Counted from the stretch's first letter, positions 24,498-34,115 are shown. The stretch is DNA of 64,000 bases from Paenibacillus sp. J23TS9 (GCF_018403225.1 NZ_BOSG01000001.1:1984001-2048000); one strand, 5' to 3'. The notes: generated by a model not told the origin, from the sequence alone. A program made the numbers and translations.

Positions 24498-25337
24498 ATG
24501 CCGATCAAGATTATTACCGACAGCGGTTCCGACCTGCCCCTTGAGTATATTGAGAAATTCAATATTTCCATCGTTAAGCTTGCGGTGCATTTTCACAATG
24601 AAAAGATGCATGATGATATGGAAGCCTGCGAGTTTTATTCCAAAATGAAAGAATCCAAAGACCTGCCAACTACAGCTAGCCCGAGTCCAATGCAGTTTCT
24701 TGAGAAATTCAAGGAAGTTGAAGCAGGAACTAATATCCTTGTCATCAGCATGTCGTCCAATATAAGCAGTACGTATCAGGCGGCCATGATCGCAAAGGAA
24801 ATGTATGAGGAAGAAGGTCATGCCGGCCGTGTTGAGGTTGTTGACTCCAAAACTTTCTCCGGCGGACTCTCTCTGCTTGTAGCCCTGGCCGCTAAGTGGT
24901 CCCAAACCAGCACATGTATACATGAATTAAAAGATAAAGTTCATAAACAGGTAAAGGATATAAGCGCGTTCTTCACACTGGATACATTGGAGAATGTAAT
25001 CAAGGGTGGACGTCTAAGCCGTCTGTCCGGAGCGGTTGCTTCCGTACTCAATATTAAACTGTTGCTAAAAATCAGTGAAGATGGAACGGTTGAAGTCATT
25101 GAGAAAAATCGGGGATTCCAAAAAGCTTTATCCAGTATTATGGCACGGCTGGAAGATAAACAGCATGACTATGAAAAGGGTATCCTTGCGATCGTGCACA
25201 GTAACTGTGAGAAGCGTGCACTCGAATTCAAGGAGCGAATCCTGGAAAAACATCCGTTTAAAGAGATCCTCTTCTCCAACATGGGTCCAATCATGGGCGT
25301 GTACGCAGGCGAGGGTGGAATCGGAGTAGCCTTTTAA
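24498..25337 (+). CDS. DegV family fatty acid-binding protein
   Basis: The 279-residue protein has the DegV two-domain fold: KIITDSGSDLPLEY at the N-terminus, TTASPSPMQFLEKF, then MSSNISSTYQAA and VVDSKTFSGGL. The C-terminal domain contains LENVIKGGRLSR, which contacts the lipid head group. In Gram-positives, DegV/FakB proteins present fatty acids to the FakA kinase; no fakA is nearby. AAAGGAG precedes the ATG. It is monocistronic, with its own terminator. Confidence 0.92.
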   Translation: MPIKIITDSGSDLPLEYIEKFNISIVKLAVHFHNEKMHDDMEACEFYSKMKESKDLPTTASPSPMQFLEKFKEVEAGTNILVISMSSNISSTYQAAMIAKEMYEEEGHAGRVEVVDSKTFSGGLSLLVALAAKWSQTSTCIHELKDKVHKQVKDISAFFTLDTLENVIKGGRLSRLSGAVASVLNIKLLLKISEDGTVEVIEKNRGFQKALSSIMARLEDKQHDYEKGILAIVHSNCEKRALEFKERILEKHPFKEILFSNMGPIMGVYAGEGGIGVAF

Positions 25338-25360
25338 ATAACGATCAACCCTGATATCAA

Positions 25361-25397
25361 AAAAGCTGACCGCGGTAAATTCCGTGATCAGCTTTTT
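25361..25397. terminator. Terminator after the DegV gene
   Basis: AAAAGCTGA (25361-25369) pairs with TCAGCTTTT (25388-25396), with an inner CCG/CGG pairing and T/A flanks on both strands. Confidence 0.8.
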
Positions 25398-25488
25398 ATA
25401 GTTCCGCGATGAATTCATTCCCGCTGCAGCCATTCCGTTAAAAATGATGAATATTTCCCTGCTCAGCATCCCGAACCTTGATGATGTA

Positions 25489-27432
25489 TTATATTTCATG
25501 CAGCCAAACGCGCATTTCTCCCTTTTCCCTGTTGCACCATGCATAATAAGGAATTGCCGTGATGGTCTGTGGACTCAGCTTGGGCGCATCGGTCGTATAT
25601 AATGCAGCTACAGGCTGCACCCGATAACCCTCAGTCGTGATTTTTACAATCCCATTCAAGAGATGTTCATCATAGTCAGCCTTCATATCGCTATCCTGGG
25701 GCAGCCGAAGAGCTGCCAAGTTGGCTCCGTTATCCGCCTCTTCCACACAATATACAATCGGACCGCGCTGTAAGGCGATCTGCCCCTGATTCATGGACAC
25801 CAGCGGATTACTTCTTAGACGTTCCACTGGCATGGGCAATTCGATCGAAACGATATCATCATCATTCCATGTCCGGTGAATATACAGATACCCCTTCTCC
25901 AGATGTTCAAGCGAAGCCTCTTCCCCATTGATCTTAACCCTAGCATTCTTGCACCAGCCAGGAATCCGTAAGGCAAGATTAAACTTCACAGCGTCCTTGG
26001 TATGGATCCCGAACTCAATGCTTCCATCCCATGGATACTGATGAGCCTGGGAAATTTCAATCTCGGTACCGGAGAGGGATGTTTTCATTTTCCCTGCGAT
26101 ATACAAATGCGCAAACAAGGTATCCTCGGTTTGGCTGTACACATGATCTTCGACGGAAGCAATCATCCGCGCCAGATTAGGCGGGCAGCATGCACAGAAA
26201 AACCATTTTTGACGCTCCGTTTTGACATGTTCCTGATCTTTTCTGGCCTTTTGATAAGGATTCACTTCCAAAGGATTGACGTAAAAGAATCTTTTCCCGT
26301 CCAAATCCATGCCGCTTAAGGTGCCATTGTAAAGGGCGCGCTCCAGGACATCCGCATATTGACGATCCGGCTCCAAACGCAGCATCCGGCTTGCCCAGAA
26401 AGCCAGGCCCACAGTAGCGCAGGTCTCGCAGTACATGCTGTCATTAGGCAAATCGTGATTGCATGTGAAAGCCTCCCCGTTAACAGCCGAACCGATCCCA
26501 GCCGTAATATACATTTTATGCTCCGTTACATCATTCCAGAGAAGCTCGCAGGTTTTCTGGAGCTCGGGATCTCCGGTTTTTGCTGCCAGATCGGCCATAG
26601 CAGTATACAAATACATCGCTCGTACCGCATGCCCTACGGCTTCTGTCTGTTCCCTCACCGGTTGATGCGCTTGTTGGTATTCGAAACCCAGTCCAAAATT
26701 CACATGATTCTCGTCATTCCATGTTGGTGCGGAGACCCTCTGCTTCCTATTTTCGTTTTCTTCCACAAAATAGACCGGATGCTGCCCGCGTTGATCAATA
26801 AAGTACCGGGCCAATTTCAAATACGGTTCTTTTCCGGTTACTTCATACAATTTAGCGAGAGCAAGTTCAATCTCTTCATGTCCGGGATATCCTTTTAACT
26901 TTTCCTCTTCTGGGCCAAATACGCTGTCAATTAAAGCTGCATACTTCTCAACGATGTCCAGTAATTCTGATTTGCCGGTCGTTTCATAATACGCCACAGC
27001 CGCTTCAATGAAATGACCTGCGCAGTATAGCTCGTGGTTATCCCGAAGGTTCGTCCACCGGTTATCCGGTTCTTGTAACAAATAATAGGTGTTTAAGTAT
27101 CCGTCCTCCGCTTGGGCACGGCCGATTAATGCGATCAGCTCATCTGCCTGCTTTTCCAATAATGGATCTGGGTGATCCCTTAAGCTGTAAGATACGGTTT
27201 CCAGCCATTTTGCTACATCACTGTCCTGAAACACGGTACCATAGTATCCCCCGCTGGACTCGCCGGCGGCAATCCTGAAATTTTCAATCGCATGACTTGG
27301 TTCGGTATACGGCAATTCATCATTTAATGCCTTCCATTGATATGGAATAACCTCTTCTGCGACGATATCCTTATATTTCTTCCAAAAATGATCTTCTACG
27401 ATTGTATGCTTGACTGGCTTAATTATTTTCAT
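25489..27432 (-). CDS. Glycoside hydrolase family 127 (beta-L-arabinofuranosidase type)
   Basis: The 647-residue intracellular enzyme has an (alpha/alpha)6 barrel plus beta domains. GH127 active-site landmarks are DNHELYCAGH, the Glu-containing YCETCATV and FFCACCPPNLAR. The Glu and three Cys match the zinc-thiolate site of HypBA1, where a Cys is the nucleophile. Expected activity is release of L-arabinose from beta-L-arabinofuranosides. The ATG at 27432 is chosen over a TTG at 27453 because AAAGGG sits correctly before it. It is divergently transcribed from an AraC regulator that probably controls it. Confidence 0.92.
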   Translation of the reverse strand: MKIIKPVKHTIVEDHFWKKYKDIVAEEVIPYQWKALNDELPYTEPSHAIENFRIAAGESSGGYYGTVFQDSDVAKWLETVSYSLRDHPDPLLEKQADELIALIGRAQAEDGYLNTYYLLQEPDNRWTNLRDNHELYCAGHFIEAAVAYYETTGKSELLDIVEKYAALIDSVFGPEEEKLKGYPGHEEIELALAKLYEVTGKEPYLKLARYFIDQRGQHPVYFVEENENRKQRVSAPTWNDENHVNFGLGFEYQQAHQPVREQTEAVGHAVRAMYLYTAMADLAAKTGDPELQKTCELLWNDVTEHKMYITAGIGSAVNGEAFTCNHDLPNDSMYCETCATVGLAFWASRMLRLEPDRQYADVLERALYNGTLSGMDLDGKRFFYVNPLEVNPYQKARKDQEHVKTERQKWFFCACCPPNLARMIASVEDHVYSQTEDTLFAHLYIAGKMKTSLSGTEIEISQAHQYPWDGSIEFGIHTKDAVKFNLALRIPGWCKNARVKINGEEASLEHLEKGYLYIHRTWNDDDIVSIELPMPVERLRSNPLVSMNQGQIALQRGPIVYCVEEADNGANLAALRLPQDSDMKADYDEHLLNGIVKITTEGYRVQPVAALYTTDAPKLSPQTITAIPYYAWCNREKGEMRVWLHEI

Positions 27433-27458
27433 TAAAGCAACCATCCCTTTCAAATTTT

Positions 27459-27474
27459 GTATAACGCTTTCATT
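27459..27474 (-). promoter_or_regulatory. cre-like site upstream of GH127
   Basis: ATGAAAGCGTTATACA on the minus strand keeps the TGAAAGCG half of the CcpA cre consensus but not the distal half. It lies 27 bases upstream of the GH127 ATG. Confidence 0.35.
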
Positions 27475-27622
27475 TCCTCGCCATTAACGGTAAAGTAAAA
27501 TATAATCTTGCTGTGACGGTCATTATCCTTGTTATGGTGATCATTTTAGCAGATCATTTTTTTAGTAGAAATCACTTTATCAAACCAATAGTTGTACAAT
27601 TTCACACAAAAGGGGATGCAAT

Positions 27623-28513
27623 ATGAAAACATCCGGTTATCTTTCATTTCTTGTTCCTCCCTTCCCATATTTCATTGAAGGAAACATCACAACATATCAA
27701 AATGGCGACTTTCACCCGGATCGGTTCAAACTGGGATATTTTGATGTAATCATCGTTAAAAAGGGGATATTGTTTTTAGGCGAAGAGGATCAGCAGTGGG
27801 AAATATCAGAGAATCATGCGTTGATTCTTGAACCGGACAAGCATCATTTTTCGATTGAAGCTTGCACAGAAGAAACATCCTTTTATTGGTTTCATTTTCA
27901 AACACATAATCGTTGGAAGGCTCAGTTGGAACCTACTTCAATGACGGGAAACTCATCTATTCCAAAGCTTCATTTTCATATCGAGAACACAACTGTTCAT
28001 TTGCCCAAATTTCAGCGGGTTGCTTACCCGAATGAGTTATTCAGGATCCTAGACTTATTAATGGCGTCCACACTAAAGCCTAGTAAGCTTGCATTATGGG
28101 ATACGCAGCAGACATTTATGCAGGTTATCCAAAGTCTTGAATGGGGCCAGAACCAGAAGGACAGCCCCACCCAATTGGCAGAACAGGTTGAAATCTATCT
28201 GAGGCAAAATTTTAGCAGCTCGATTACCAACCATGATCTGGCCACTCATTTTCATGTGCATGAGAATTATTTGGCGAGATGCATGAAAGCCACCTTTAAC
28301 TGCACGCCGCTGGAGTATTTATTGCAGTATCGGCTAGTTCAGGGACGAAGCCTCTTAATCCGAACGGATGCTTCCGTCCAGCGGATTACGGAAGACATCG
28401 GCTTTTCTAAGGTCAGCTATTTTTCGAGATGCTTCAAGCATAAATTCGGTTTATCGCCTCAGAATTACCGGAAGCAGTACCGGATGCCATCAGATCATAA
28501 TGGATCACAATAA
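27623..28513 (+). CDS. AraC-family regulator with cupin-like sensor
   Basis: The 296-residue protein has an N-terminal AraC-type arm/cupin domain (about 20-150). Two C-terminal helix-turn-helix motifs follow: ITNHDLATHFHVHENYLAR and VQRITEDIGFSKVSYFSR, then the FKHKFGLSPQNYRKQ signature. It is divergent from GH127 with a 190-base shared promoter region and probably activates it in response to an arabinoside. AAAGGGG precedes the ATG. A strong bidirectional terminator overlaps its stop codon. Confidence 0.9.
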   Translation: MKTSGYLSFLVPPFPYFIEGNITTYQNGDFHPDRFKLGYFDVIIVKKGILFLGEEDQQWEISENHALILEPDKHHFSIEACTEETSFYWFHFQTHNRWKAQLEPTSMTGNSSIPKLHFHIENTTVHLPKFQRVAYPNELFRILDLLMASTLKPSKLALWDTQQTFMQVIQSLEWGQNQKDSPTQLAEQVEIYLRQNFSSSITNHDLATHFHVHENYLARCMKATFNCTPLEYLLQYRLVQGRSLLIRTDASVQRITEDIGFSKVSYFSRCFKHKFGLSPQNYRKQYRMPSDHNGSQ

Positions 28514-28542
28514 AAAACCCATTACATAGGTAATGGGTTTTT
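28513..28542. terminator. Bidirectional terminator
   Basis: AAAAACCCATTAC (28513-28525) pairs perfectly with GTAATGGGTTTTT (28530-28542) with a 4-base loop, between convergent genes. Confidence 0.9.
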
Positions 28543-28546
28543 GACT

Positions 28547-29650
28547 TTAATCCAAAACGCCAAACGGTAAATGTTGCGGCATCGGCATCGGCCGTTCGCA
28601 TGTGCTCTTCATCATATAATATCGGTCTTGCTCGGAAGAGTCATGGAAAGCATGCATCGCTTCAAGTACGTGATAACCAAGCTCACCATTTACGCGGTTG
28701 ATCCTGCTGCCATTCAGCGCATAAACCATGTCGAGAACGCCAATCCCCCGAGAGTTTGCCGTATACCCGTGAGAAAGAGGTATCTCCTTCCAGTCCGGAG
28801 AGTCATGACGCTTAAGCAGCACAGGGCCTCCAAAGGTATTCGGATCCGGAACATTAATCGTTCCCTGGCTTCCATATATCTCAATCCACGGCAGATGACT
28901 GTCACCAAATACATCAAAGGAGGTGATCATGGTTCCCACGACGCCGCTGTGAAAATCAAGAACCCCTGCCACATGGGTTGGTGTATCCACAGGTATGATC
29001 TGGCCGAACTTTTTCTTGCTTGTAATCGTCCGTTCCGGATAGGATATTTTCGCCATACCCGCCACGCGCTTAATAGGGCCTAGCATGGCAATTAAAGCAG
29101 TCAGATAATACGGCCCCATATCAAACAGCGGTCCCCCGCCCTTGGCATAATAAAACTCTGGATCCGGATGCCAGTGCTCATGTCCCCGGGACATCATAAA
29201 GGCGGTTGCAGCGACTGGCGTGCCAATCCACCCGTCCTCGATCAGTTTGATGCAGGTCTGGATTCCACCGCCGAGAAATGTGTCCGGAGCGCTGCCCACA
29301 AGCAGACCCTTCTCCTTCGCTTTGGCAAGGATTGCTTGACCTTCTTCCCGCGTAACCGCAAGCGGCTTTTCAACGTAGACATGTTTTCCTGCCTCTAATA
29401 CTTCAAGGCAAACCTGACTATGCGCAGCGGGAATGGTAAGATTCACGACCAGCTCAATTTGCGGATCCGCGAGCAGTTCGGCTACCGTGCAGCCTTTGGG
29501 AATCCCGAACTCTTCAGCTCTTGCCTGTGCCCGATTAAGATCCAGGTCGGCACAAGCGGTAACATGGACTGCACTAAACATCCTCAGATTTTCAAAATAA
29601 ATTCCGCTGATATTCCCACAACCGATAATGCCTATATTTACTTTTCTCAT
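28547..29650 (-). CDS. Gfo/Idh/MocA-family sugar oxidoreductase (second of the operon)
   Basis: The 367-residue protein has an NAD(P)-binding Rossmann domain (VNIGIIGCGNISG) and the family EKPLAVTREE motif with its catalytic Lys. GGPLFDMGPYYLTALI follows in the substrate domain. It probably oxidises or reduces a sugar or cyclitol. The ATG at 29650 has GGAGAG at proper distance; a GTG at 29656 is too close. It is the last gene of the lacI-led operon, 27 bases after thuA-like. Confidence 0.9.
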   Translation of the reverse strand: MRKVNIGIIGCGNISGIYFENLRMFSAVHVTACADLDLNRAQARAEEFGIPKGCTVAELLADPQIELVVNLTIPAAHSQVCLEVLEAGKHVYVEKPLAVTREEGQAILAKAKEKGLLVGSAPDTFLGGGIQTCIKLIEDGWIGTPVAATAFMMSRGHEHWHPDPEFYYAKGGGPLFDMGPYYLTALIAMLGPIKRVAGMAKISYPERTITSKKKFGQIIPVDTPTHVAGVLDFHSGVVGTMITSFDVFGDSHLPWIEIYGSQGTINVPDPNTFGGPVLLKRHDSPDWKEIPLSHGYTANSRGIGVLDMVYALNGSRINRVNGELGYHVLEAMHAFHDSSEQDRYYMMKSTCERPMPMPQHLPFGVLD

Positions 29651-29677
29651 GTACACGGACTCTCCAATCTATGTAGT

Positions 29678-30397
29678 CTAGACCTGACTATCCTGCATTC
29701 CGGTATAAACGCCTTCCGAGTTCTGATTCACAGACTTTGATTTGCCTTCGGCAGCCCACAGCAGACCTCTGCGCATGATCTCCTTCACCGGAGAGAGCTC
29801 GATAACGTCCGCCTGATGCCCGAGTGAGCAATAGAACACCCGACCAACGCCCCACCTCTTCGTCCAGACGACCGGCATATCAACGGCTTTATTGAGTATA
29901 TGAGGACCATCAGCAACCGGAAAACGGGTCGTAGCCAGCACTTCGACTGCTGGATCAATATGAAGATAATATTGCTCAGTGGACACATCAAAATCCTGAA
30001 TGCCTTCCATTAGTGGGCTCGATGTATTAACGACATTAATGCGATGCGGTGTTCCGTCATTCCCGGGATGAGCCACCCAATTTCCACCCGTCATAAACTG
30101 CCAATCGACATTATTGCGGAAAGCATCGCACATACCGCCATGACAACCAGCCAAGCCAACGCCGCTTTGTACGGCTGCCGACACATTATTAACCCGGTCC
30201 TGACTGATTTCATCCATGGTCCAGATCGGAACAATCAAGTCAAGAGATTTCAGCTTTTCCGCATCATCAAAAGCCGCGAGGTTATCTGCCACCTCCACTG
30301 AATAACCCTCATTTTCCAATATCCCGCGGAATATCGCTGAGACTTCCTCGGGTTGGTGCCCGAGCCAGCCTCCCCAGACGATCAATGCCTTCTTCAT
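29678..30397 (-). CDS. ThuA-domain protein
   Basis: The 239-residue class I glutamine amidotransferase-like fold belongs to the ThuA/trehalose utilisation family. It starts KALIVWGGWLGHQPEE and contains LAGCHGGMCDAFR, HPGNDGTPHRI, TRWGVGRV-like KRWGVGRVFY and SLGHQADV. ThuA with Gfo/Idh partners takes part in oxidation of disaccharides to 3-keto derivatives. It lies between two Gfo/Idh genes in one operon, which supports a keto-sugar pathway. Confidence 0.88.
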   Translation of the reverse strand: MKKALIVWGGWLGHQPEEVSAIFRGILENEGYSVEVADNLAAFDDAEKLKSLDLIVPIWTMDEISQDRVNNVSAAVQSGVGLAGCHGGMCDAFRNNVDWQFMTGGNWVAHPGNDGTPHRINVVNTSSPLMEGIQDFDVSTEQYYLHIDPAVEVLATTRFPVADGPHILNKAVDMPVVWTKRWGVGRVFYCSLGHQADVIELSPVKEIMRRGLLWAAEGKSKSVNQNSEGVYTGMQDSQV

Positions 30398-30436
30398 AGG
30401 ATGGACATCTCCTTCACATTCAAATATTGTTGTACC

Positions 30437-31597
30437 TTACAGCTCTTTCGTTTGTACCCAGCGTCTTTCGGCTATCGATAATTCCACGGCTTCAAGCACC
30501 TGCTGGCATTTCACGCCATCGGCGAAGTTAGGGACAGGCTGACGATCTTCTTCAATGGCCTGCAGCAGCTCAACCGTTTCATGGATGAACGTATGTTCAA
30601 AACCAATCGTATGACCTGGAGGCCACCAGGCTTCGGCGTAAGCATGCGCGGGATCCGTAGCGAGAATACGGCGAAAACCCTGAACATCTTCAGCATCATC
30701 CGTAAAATATACCTGCAGCTCGTTCATTCGCTCGAAATCAAATTTCACACTGCCCTTACTTCCATTGATCTCAAAGGAATTCGTACAGCGATGACCTGCC
30801 GCGAAGCGTGTTGCCTCGAAGCTGCCCAAGGCTCCATTCTCAAAGCGGGCGAGGAACATCGTTGCATCGTCCACGGTAACTTCACCTTTTTCATTACTTT
30901 GGCTTCCTTTGGCACTGAGTCCGCTCATCGAACCCGGAAGCGGCCGTTCTTTAATAAAGGTCTCACTCATTCCTATCACTTCTTCGATATCACCGATGAG
31001 ATAATGAGCCAAATCGATGGTATGTGCACCCAAGTCACCATGTGAACCTGATCCGGCTACATCCTTCTGCAAGCGCCATACAAGCGGAAAATCCGGATCC
31101 AAAATCCAGTCCTGCAAAAACCAGCCGCGAAAATGATAGATCTGTCCAAGACGGCCTTCCTGGATCAGTTTCCGGGCGAGCTGTACGGCAGGAGCGAATC
31201 GGTAATTGAATCCAACCATATGCTTCACGCCCGCCGCTTCTGCAGCTTCCAGCATTTCGCGCGAATCCTTTAAAGACAGCGCGAGCGGCTTCTCACAAAA
31301 CAGGTGCTTCCCTGCTTTCGCAGCTGCCAGCGTAATCTCTTTATGCATATCACTAGGTGCATTGATATCAATAAGATCAATGTCTTCACGTTGCACGAGC
31401 TCTTTCCAGTCGGTCACATATTCATTCCACCCGAACTGCTTGGCAGCCTTGGATACGCCATCTGCATCACGCCCGCAAACGGCCTGCATCACTGGCTGAA
31501 TTGTATTTGGAAAAAACATCGGAATATCCCGGTACGCATGACTATGTGCTTTCCCCATAAATTTGTATCCTACCATTCCCACATGAATCTGCTTCAT
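30437..31597 (-). CDS. Gfo/Idh/MocA-family sugar oxidoreductase (first of the operon)
   Basis: The 386-residue protein has the Rossmann start VGMVGYKFMGKAHSHA, the catalytic EKPLALSLKD and GDLGAHTIDLAHYLIGD, where the HxxD motif participates in catalysis. GHTIGFEHTFIHE is typical of the IolX/YteT-like branch. AAAGGAGGA precedes the ATG. It follows the LacI gene by 40 bases and precedes thuA-like by 40 bases. Substrate is not determinable; a myo-inositol- or disaccharide-type polyol is likely. Confidence 0.92.
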   Translation of the reverse strand: MKQIHVGMVGYKFMGKAHSHAYRDIPMFFPNTIQPVMQAVCGRDADGVSKAAKQFGWNEYVTDWKELVQREDIDLIDINAPSDMHKEITLAAAKAGKHLFCEKPLALSLKDSREMLEAAEAAGVKHMVGFNYRFAPAVQLARKLIQEGRLGQIYHFRGWFLQDWILDPDFPLVWRLQKDVAGSGSHGDLGAHTIDLAHYLIGDIEEVIGMSETFIKERPLPGSMSGLSAKGSQSNEKGEVTVDDATMFLARFENGALGSFEATRFAAGHRCTNSFEINGSKGSVKFDFERMNELQVYFTDDAEDVQGFRRILATDPAHAYAEAWWPPGHTIGFEHTFIHETVELLQAIEEDRQPVPNFADGVKCQQVLEAVELSIAERRWVQTKEL

Positions 31598-31636
31598 TGA
31601 ATTCCGTCCTCCTTTTCATTTACAACTCTATGAATC

Positions 31637-32719
31637 CTATGCCTGGTTACCCTTGCTTGATGAACGAACAATCAGCTTTGTCCCCAATTGAATCTGCTGC
31701 GGAAGATCAGATGCACCGCCCATCTCAGAATCTTCTGCTCCAGAATCCGATAGCAGCAGCTTGGCAGCCATCATGCCCATCTGGTAAAAAGGTACCGCGA
31801 CACTCGTCAACGGAGGATCCGTAATCCTCGCCCCATCCGAATCATCGTATCCCGCAATGGCAATATCCTTGCCCGGAAGCACGCCCAAATCCCGAAAACC
31901 CTGCATCAGTCCGATCGCCATGCGGTCATTCGCAGCAAAGACCGCTTCTATATGATCTTTATTGCAAAAGAACCGTGAAGCAGCCTCATATCCGCTTGTT
32001 CTGCTGTAATTCCCCGTGTTCAGCCATTCTGGAGGAACGGCTTCAGTTATGCTTTTATCAGGGCTAAACAGTCCTGCTTCAGTCATCGCCCGCACATATC
32101 CCTTCAAACGATCCAAACTATTGGAGTATGCCGGCGGACCATTCAGAAAAGCAATCTTGCGGTAGCCCTCATCCAGCAAATGCTTCACCGCTTCATAAGC
32201 ACCTTGTTCATGATCCGCATCCACTTCAAGGAAATGCTCGCCCTCAAAATGCTGGTTCACGAGGCAAAATGGATGACCCGCTTCTTCCAGTGCTTTCAAT
32301 GCCTTCCGTTCCTCAGGCGTATCCATCGTACCCAGCAGAATACAAGCATCCACCTTTTGCGAGCGGAACAGATCGATGTAACCGTTCTCATGCCCGGGTT
32401 TTCGAAAAATCAGAAGCATGTCATACCCAAGCTCTCGTACCTGTTCTCCGATGCCATTTAAAATCTCCGAGAAATAATAGGTTGAAAAAATATGCACTTT
32501 CGGCACATAAGGGAGAATCACTCCCAAATTGCCACTCCGGCGGCGGGCAAAGCTCTGAGCAATCGCATTGGGATAATAGCCAAGAATCTCTGCGGCCTCA
32601 AGCACCTTTTGCTTCGTCTCTTCCCTCATCGGCCCTACATTGTTCAGTACGCGGGAGACTGTGGCTTCAGAGACTCCAGCCATCTCGGCAACCGCTTTTC
32701 GTGTAACGATATGGCTCAC
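31637..32719 (-). CDS. LacI-family transcriptional regulator
   Basis: The 360-residue repressor has an N-terminal HTH (TRKAVAEMAGVSEATVSRVL), the hinge helix region ending in ARRRSGNLG, and a periplasmic-binding-protein-like core ending in QIQLGTKLIVRSSS. The start is GTG with AAAGGGTG upstream. It leads the operon with two Gfo/Idh genes and a ThuA gene. A perfect palindrome at its promoter suggests autoregulation with a sugar effector. Confidence 0.92.
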   Translation of the reverse strand: MSHIVTRKAVAEMAGVSEATVSRVLNNVGPMREETKQKVLEAAEILGYYPNAIAQSFARRRSGNLGVILPYVPKVHIFSTYYFSEILNGIGEQVRELGYDMLLIFRKPGHENGYIDLFRSQKVDACILLGTMDTPEERKALKALEEAGHPFCLVNQHFEGEHFLEVDADHEQGAYEAVKHLLDEGYRKIAFLNGPPAYSNSLDRLKGYVRAMTEAGLFSPDKSITEAVPPEWLNTGNYSRTSGYEAASRFFCNKDHIEAVFAANDRMAIGLMQGFRDLGVLPGKDIAIAGYDDSDGARITDPPLTSVAVPFYQMGMMAAKLLLSDSGAEDSEMGGASDLPQQIQLGTKLIVRSSSKGNQA

Positions 32720-32771
32720 ACCCTTTGAAAAAAACTGTAGTGATTCAATTTAAATATCTGTTATCAATTTT

Positions 32772-32815
32772 ATGTACGCGCGTACATTATCACTCATATC
32801 TGATCTGAATGTCAA
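32772..32815 (-). promoter_or_regulatory. lacI operon promoter and operator
   Basis: A -35 TTGACA (32810-32815), an 18-base spacer and a -10 GATAAT (32786-32791) lie upstream of the LacI gene. The 16-base perfect palindrome ATGTACGCGCGTACAT (32772-32787) overlaps the -10 and start site. Its central CG and symmetry fit a LacI-family operator. Confidence 0.78.
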
Positions 32816-32831
32816 TAGTTTAAAGTAAAAG

Positions 32832-32864
32832 AAAAAGCACAAGGATGGTGCCCCCGTGCCTTTT
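32832..32864 (-). terminator. Terminator of the alkC-like gene
   Basis: On the minus strand AAAAGGCACGGGG pairs with CCTTGTGCTTTTT with few mismatches, followed by T residues. Confidence 0.6.
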
Positions 32865-32903
32865 AAATATATCAATTTCCGTTTACGAATGTCGTTGAAC
32901 CCT

Positions 32904-34016
32904 TTATTGGGAACCCCTTTCAAGGATGAGCATCGTTTCCGCGACTTCCTGTCCATTCACCAATAACACGATCCGGTGCTCTCCCGGATAATGGCGCCGC
33001 GTCGTCAAATCTGCCCAGCTGTGCTTGCGTTCTCCAGTCAAGCCAGACCCTCCGGGGACGGTTTTATCAGACAGTAAAAATAATTTGCGGGAGGTCTGTC
33101 CGTTCGCTTTCACAAAATATATCCCATATTCAATCCGAACACGGGCAGTTGCCCCTTCCCGGATACGGAGCTCGTATTGCAGCACGCTGCCGCTGCCAAT
33201 CGAGAGCATTCCAGGTTCAATAGACAAGCTTGCGGTCGCAGCAAGAGGAGCCCCTTCTTCCGAATTCGTATAGCCAAAAAGCTCCAGGATTTCAGGATCA
33301 GCCATGCGGATCAAGGTTCGGCAGGCATGTCTGACAATCCAGTTCGTATGGGGATTGCTGCCTAACCACCGCTTGGCAAGACTAATCACTACAGCAGGAT
33401 GATCTTTAGCTATGTCATTCAGATTGTTGGCCACGCTTTTGCGGACATACAGCGAGGTATCCTCTTTCAACTGCTCCAAAATCAGAAGAACAGGTGCGGG
33501 ATCCTTCTTGAACATCGTCAGCGCTTGCCCCCATGGGAGACGAGGCCTGCATCCTTCGCTCGCCAGACGTCTGACATGTTCACTCGGATGCTGCGACCAG
33601 TCCAGCATTTGCCGCATCATTCGTTCCGGATCATGGATAATGAACGATCTTACTGCAAATTCAGCAGATGACCTTTGCGTGAATCTTTCCAGAGCCGCCA
33701 TGGAAAGACTCCAATGTTCTTCCGTCAGTCCATAAACCTCTACGAAATCCGGAAAAAATAAGTATGGAAATCCGACGCATTTCTCGTCAATCCGAAACAG
33801 AACACCTATGGCATCTTCATAAGCTGACGGCAAAAAATTGCCCAGTGTTTCGCTGATCCGGCGGGTTCTTGCTTTTAACGCAAGCTCTTCCCAAGTATCA
33901 TCCATGATTATTGTTATAAATCCTTCGATATCAAAATCGGAGTATGCTTCTTTAACCTTTTCCCCGAAATCCTGAAAAAAATCCCGGTTATACATCAATT
34001 TTAATGCGTCAGCCAT
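32904..34016 (-). CDS. AlkC-type DNA glycosylase with C-terminal Ig-like domain
   Basis: The 370-residue protein has a HEAT-like repeat domain (about 1-250) with ASEGCRPRLPWG and RKSVANNLNDIAKDHP, stretches typical of the AlkC/AlkD superfamily. AlkD-type enzymes excise alkylated bases such as 3-methyladenine without base flipping. The last 110 residues (ATASLSIEPGML...HRIVLLVNGQEV) look like an immunoglobulin-fold extension of the kind seen in some AlkC proteins. GGGGGAG precedes the ATG. It is monocistronic. Confidence 0.85.
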   Translation of the reverse strand: MADALKLMYNRDFFQDFGEKVKEAYSDFDIEGFITIIMDDTWEELALKARTRRISETLGNFLPSAYEDAIGVLFRIDEKCVGFPYLFFPDFVEVYGLTEEHWSLSMAALERFTQRSSAEFAVRSFIIHDPERMMRQMLDWSQHPSEHVRRLASEGCRPRLPWGQALTMFKKDPAPVLLILEQLKEDTSLYVRKSVANNLNDIAKDHPAVVISLAKRWLGSNPHTNWIVRHACRTLIRMADPEILELFGYTNSEEGAPLAATASLSIEPGMLSIGSGSVLQYELRIREGATARVRIEYGIYFVKANGQTSRKLFLLSDKTVPGGSGLTGERKHSWADLTTRRHYPGEHRIVLLVNGQEVAETMLILERGSQ

Positions 34017-34115
34017 AAGACTCCCCCATATCTACATTGTCCGGAAAAAGAACGCCGTTGTCTAAATATAATAGAAATGCATCATCATCTGCAAGATTAT
34101 TTCCTCATAGAATAA

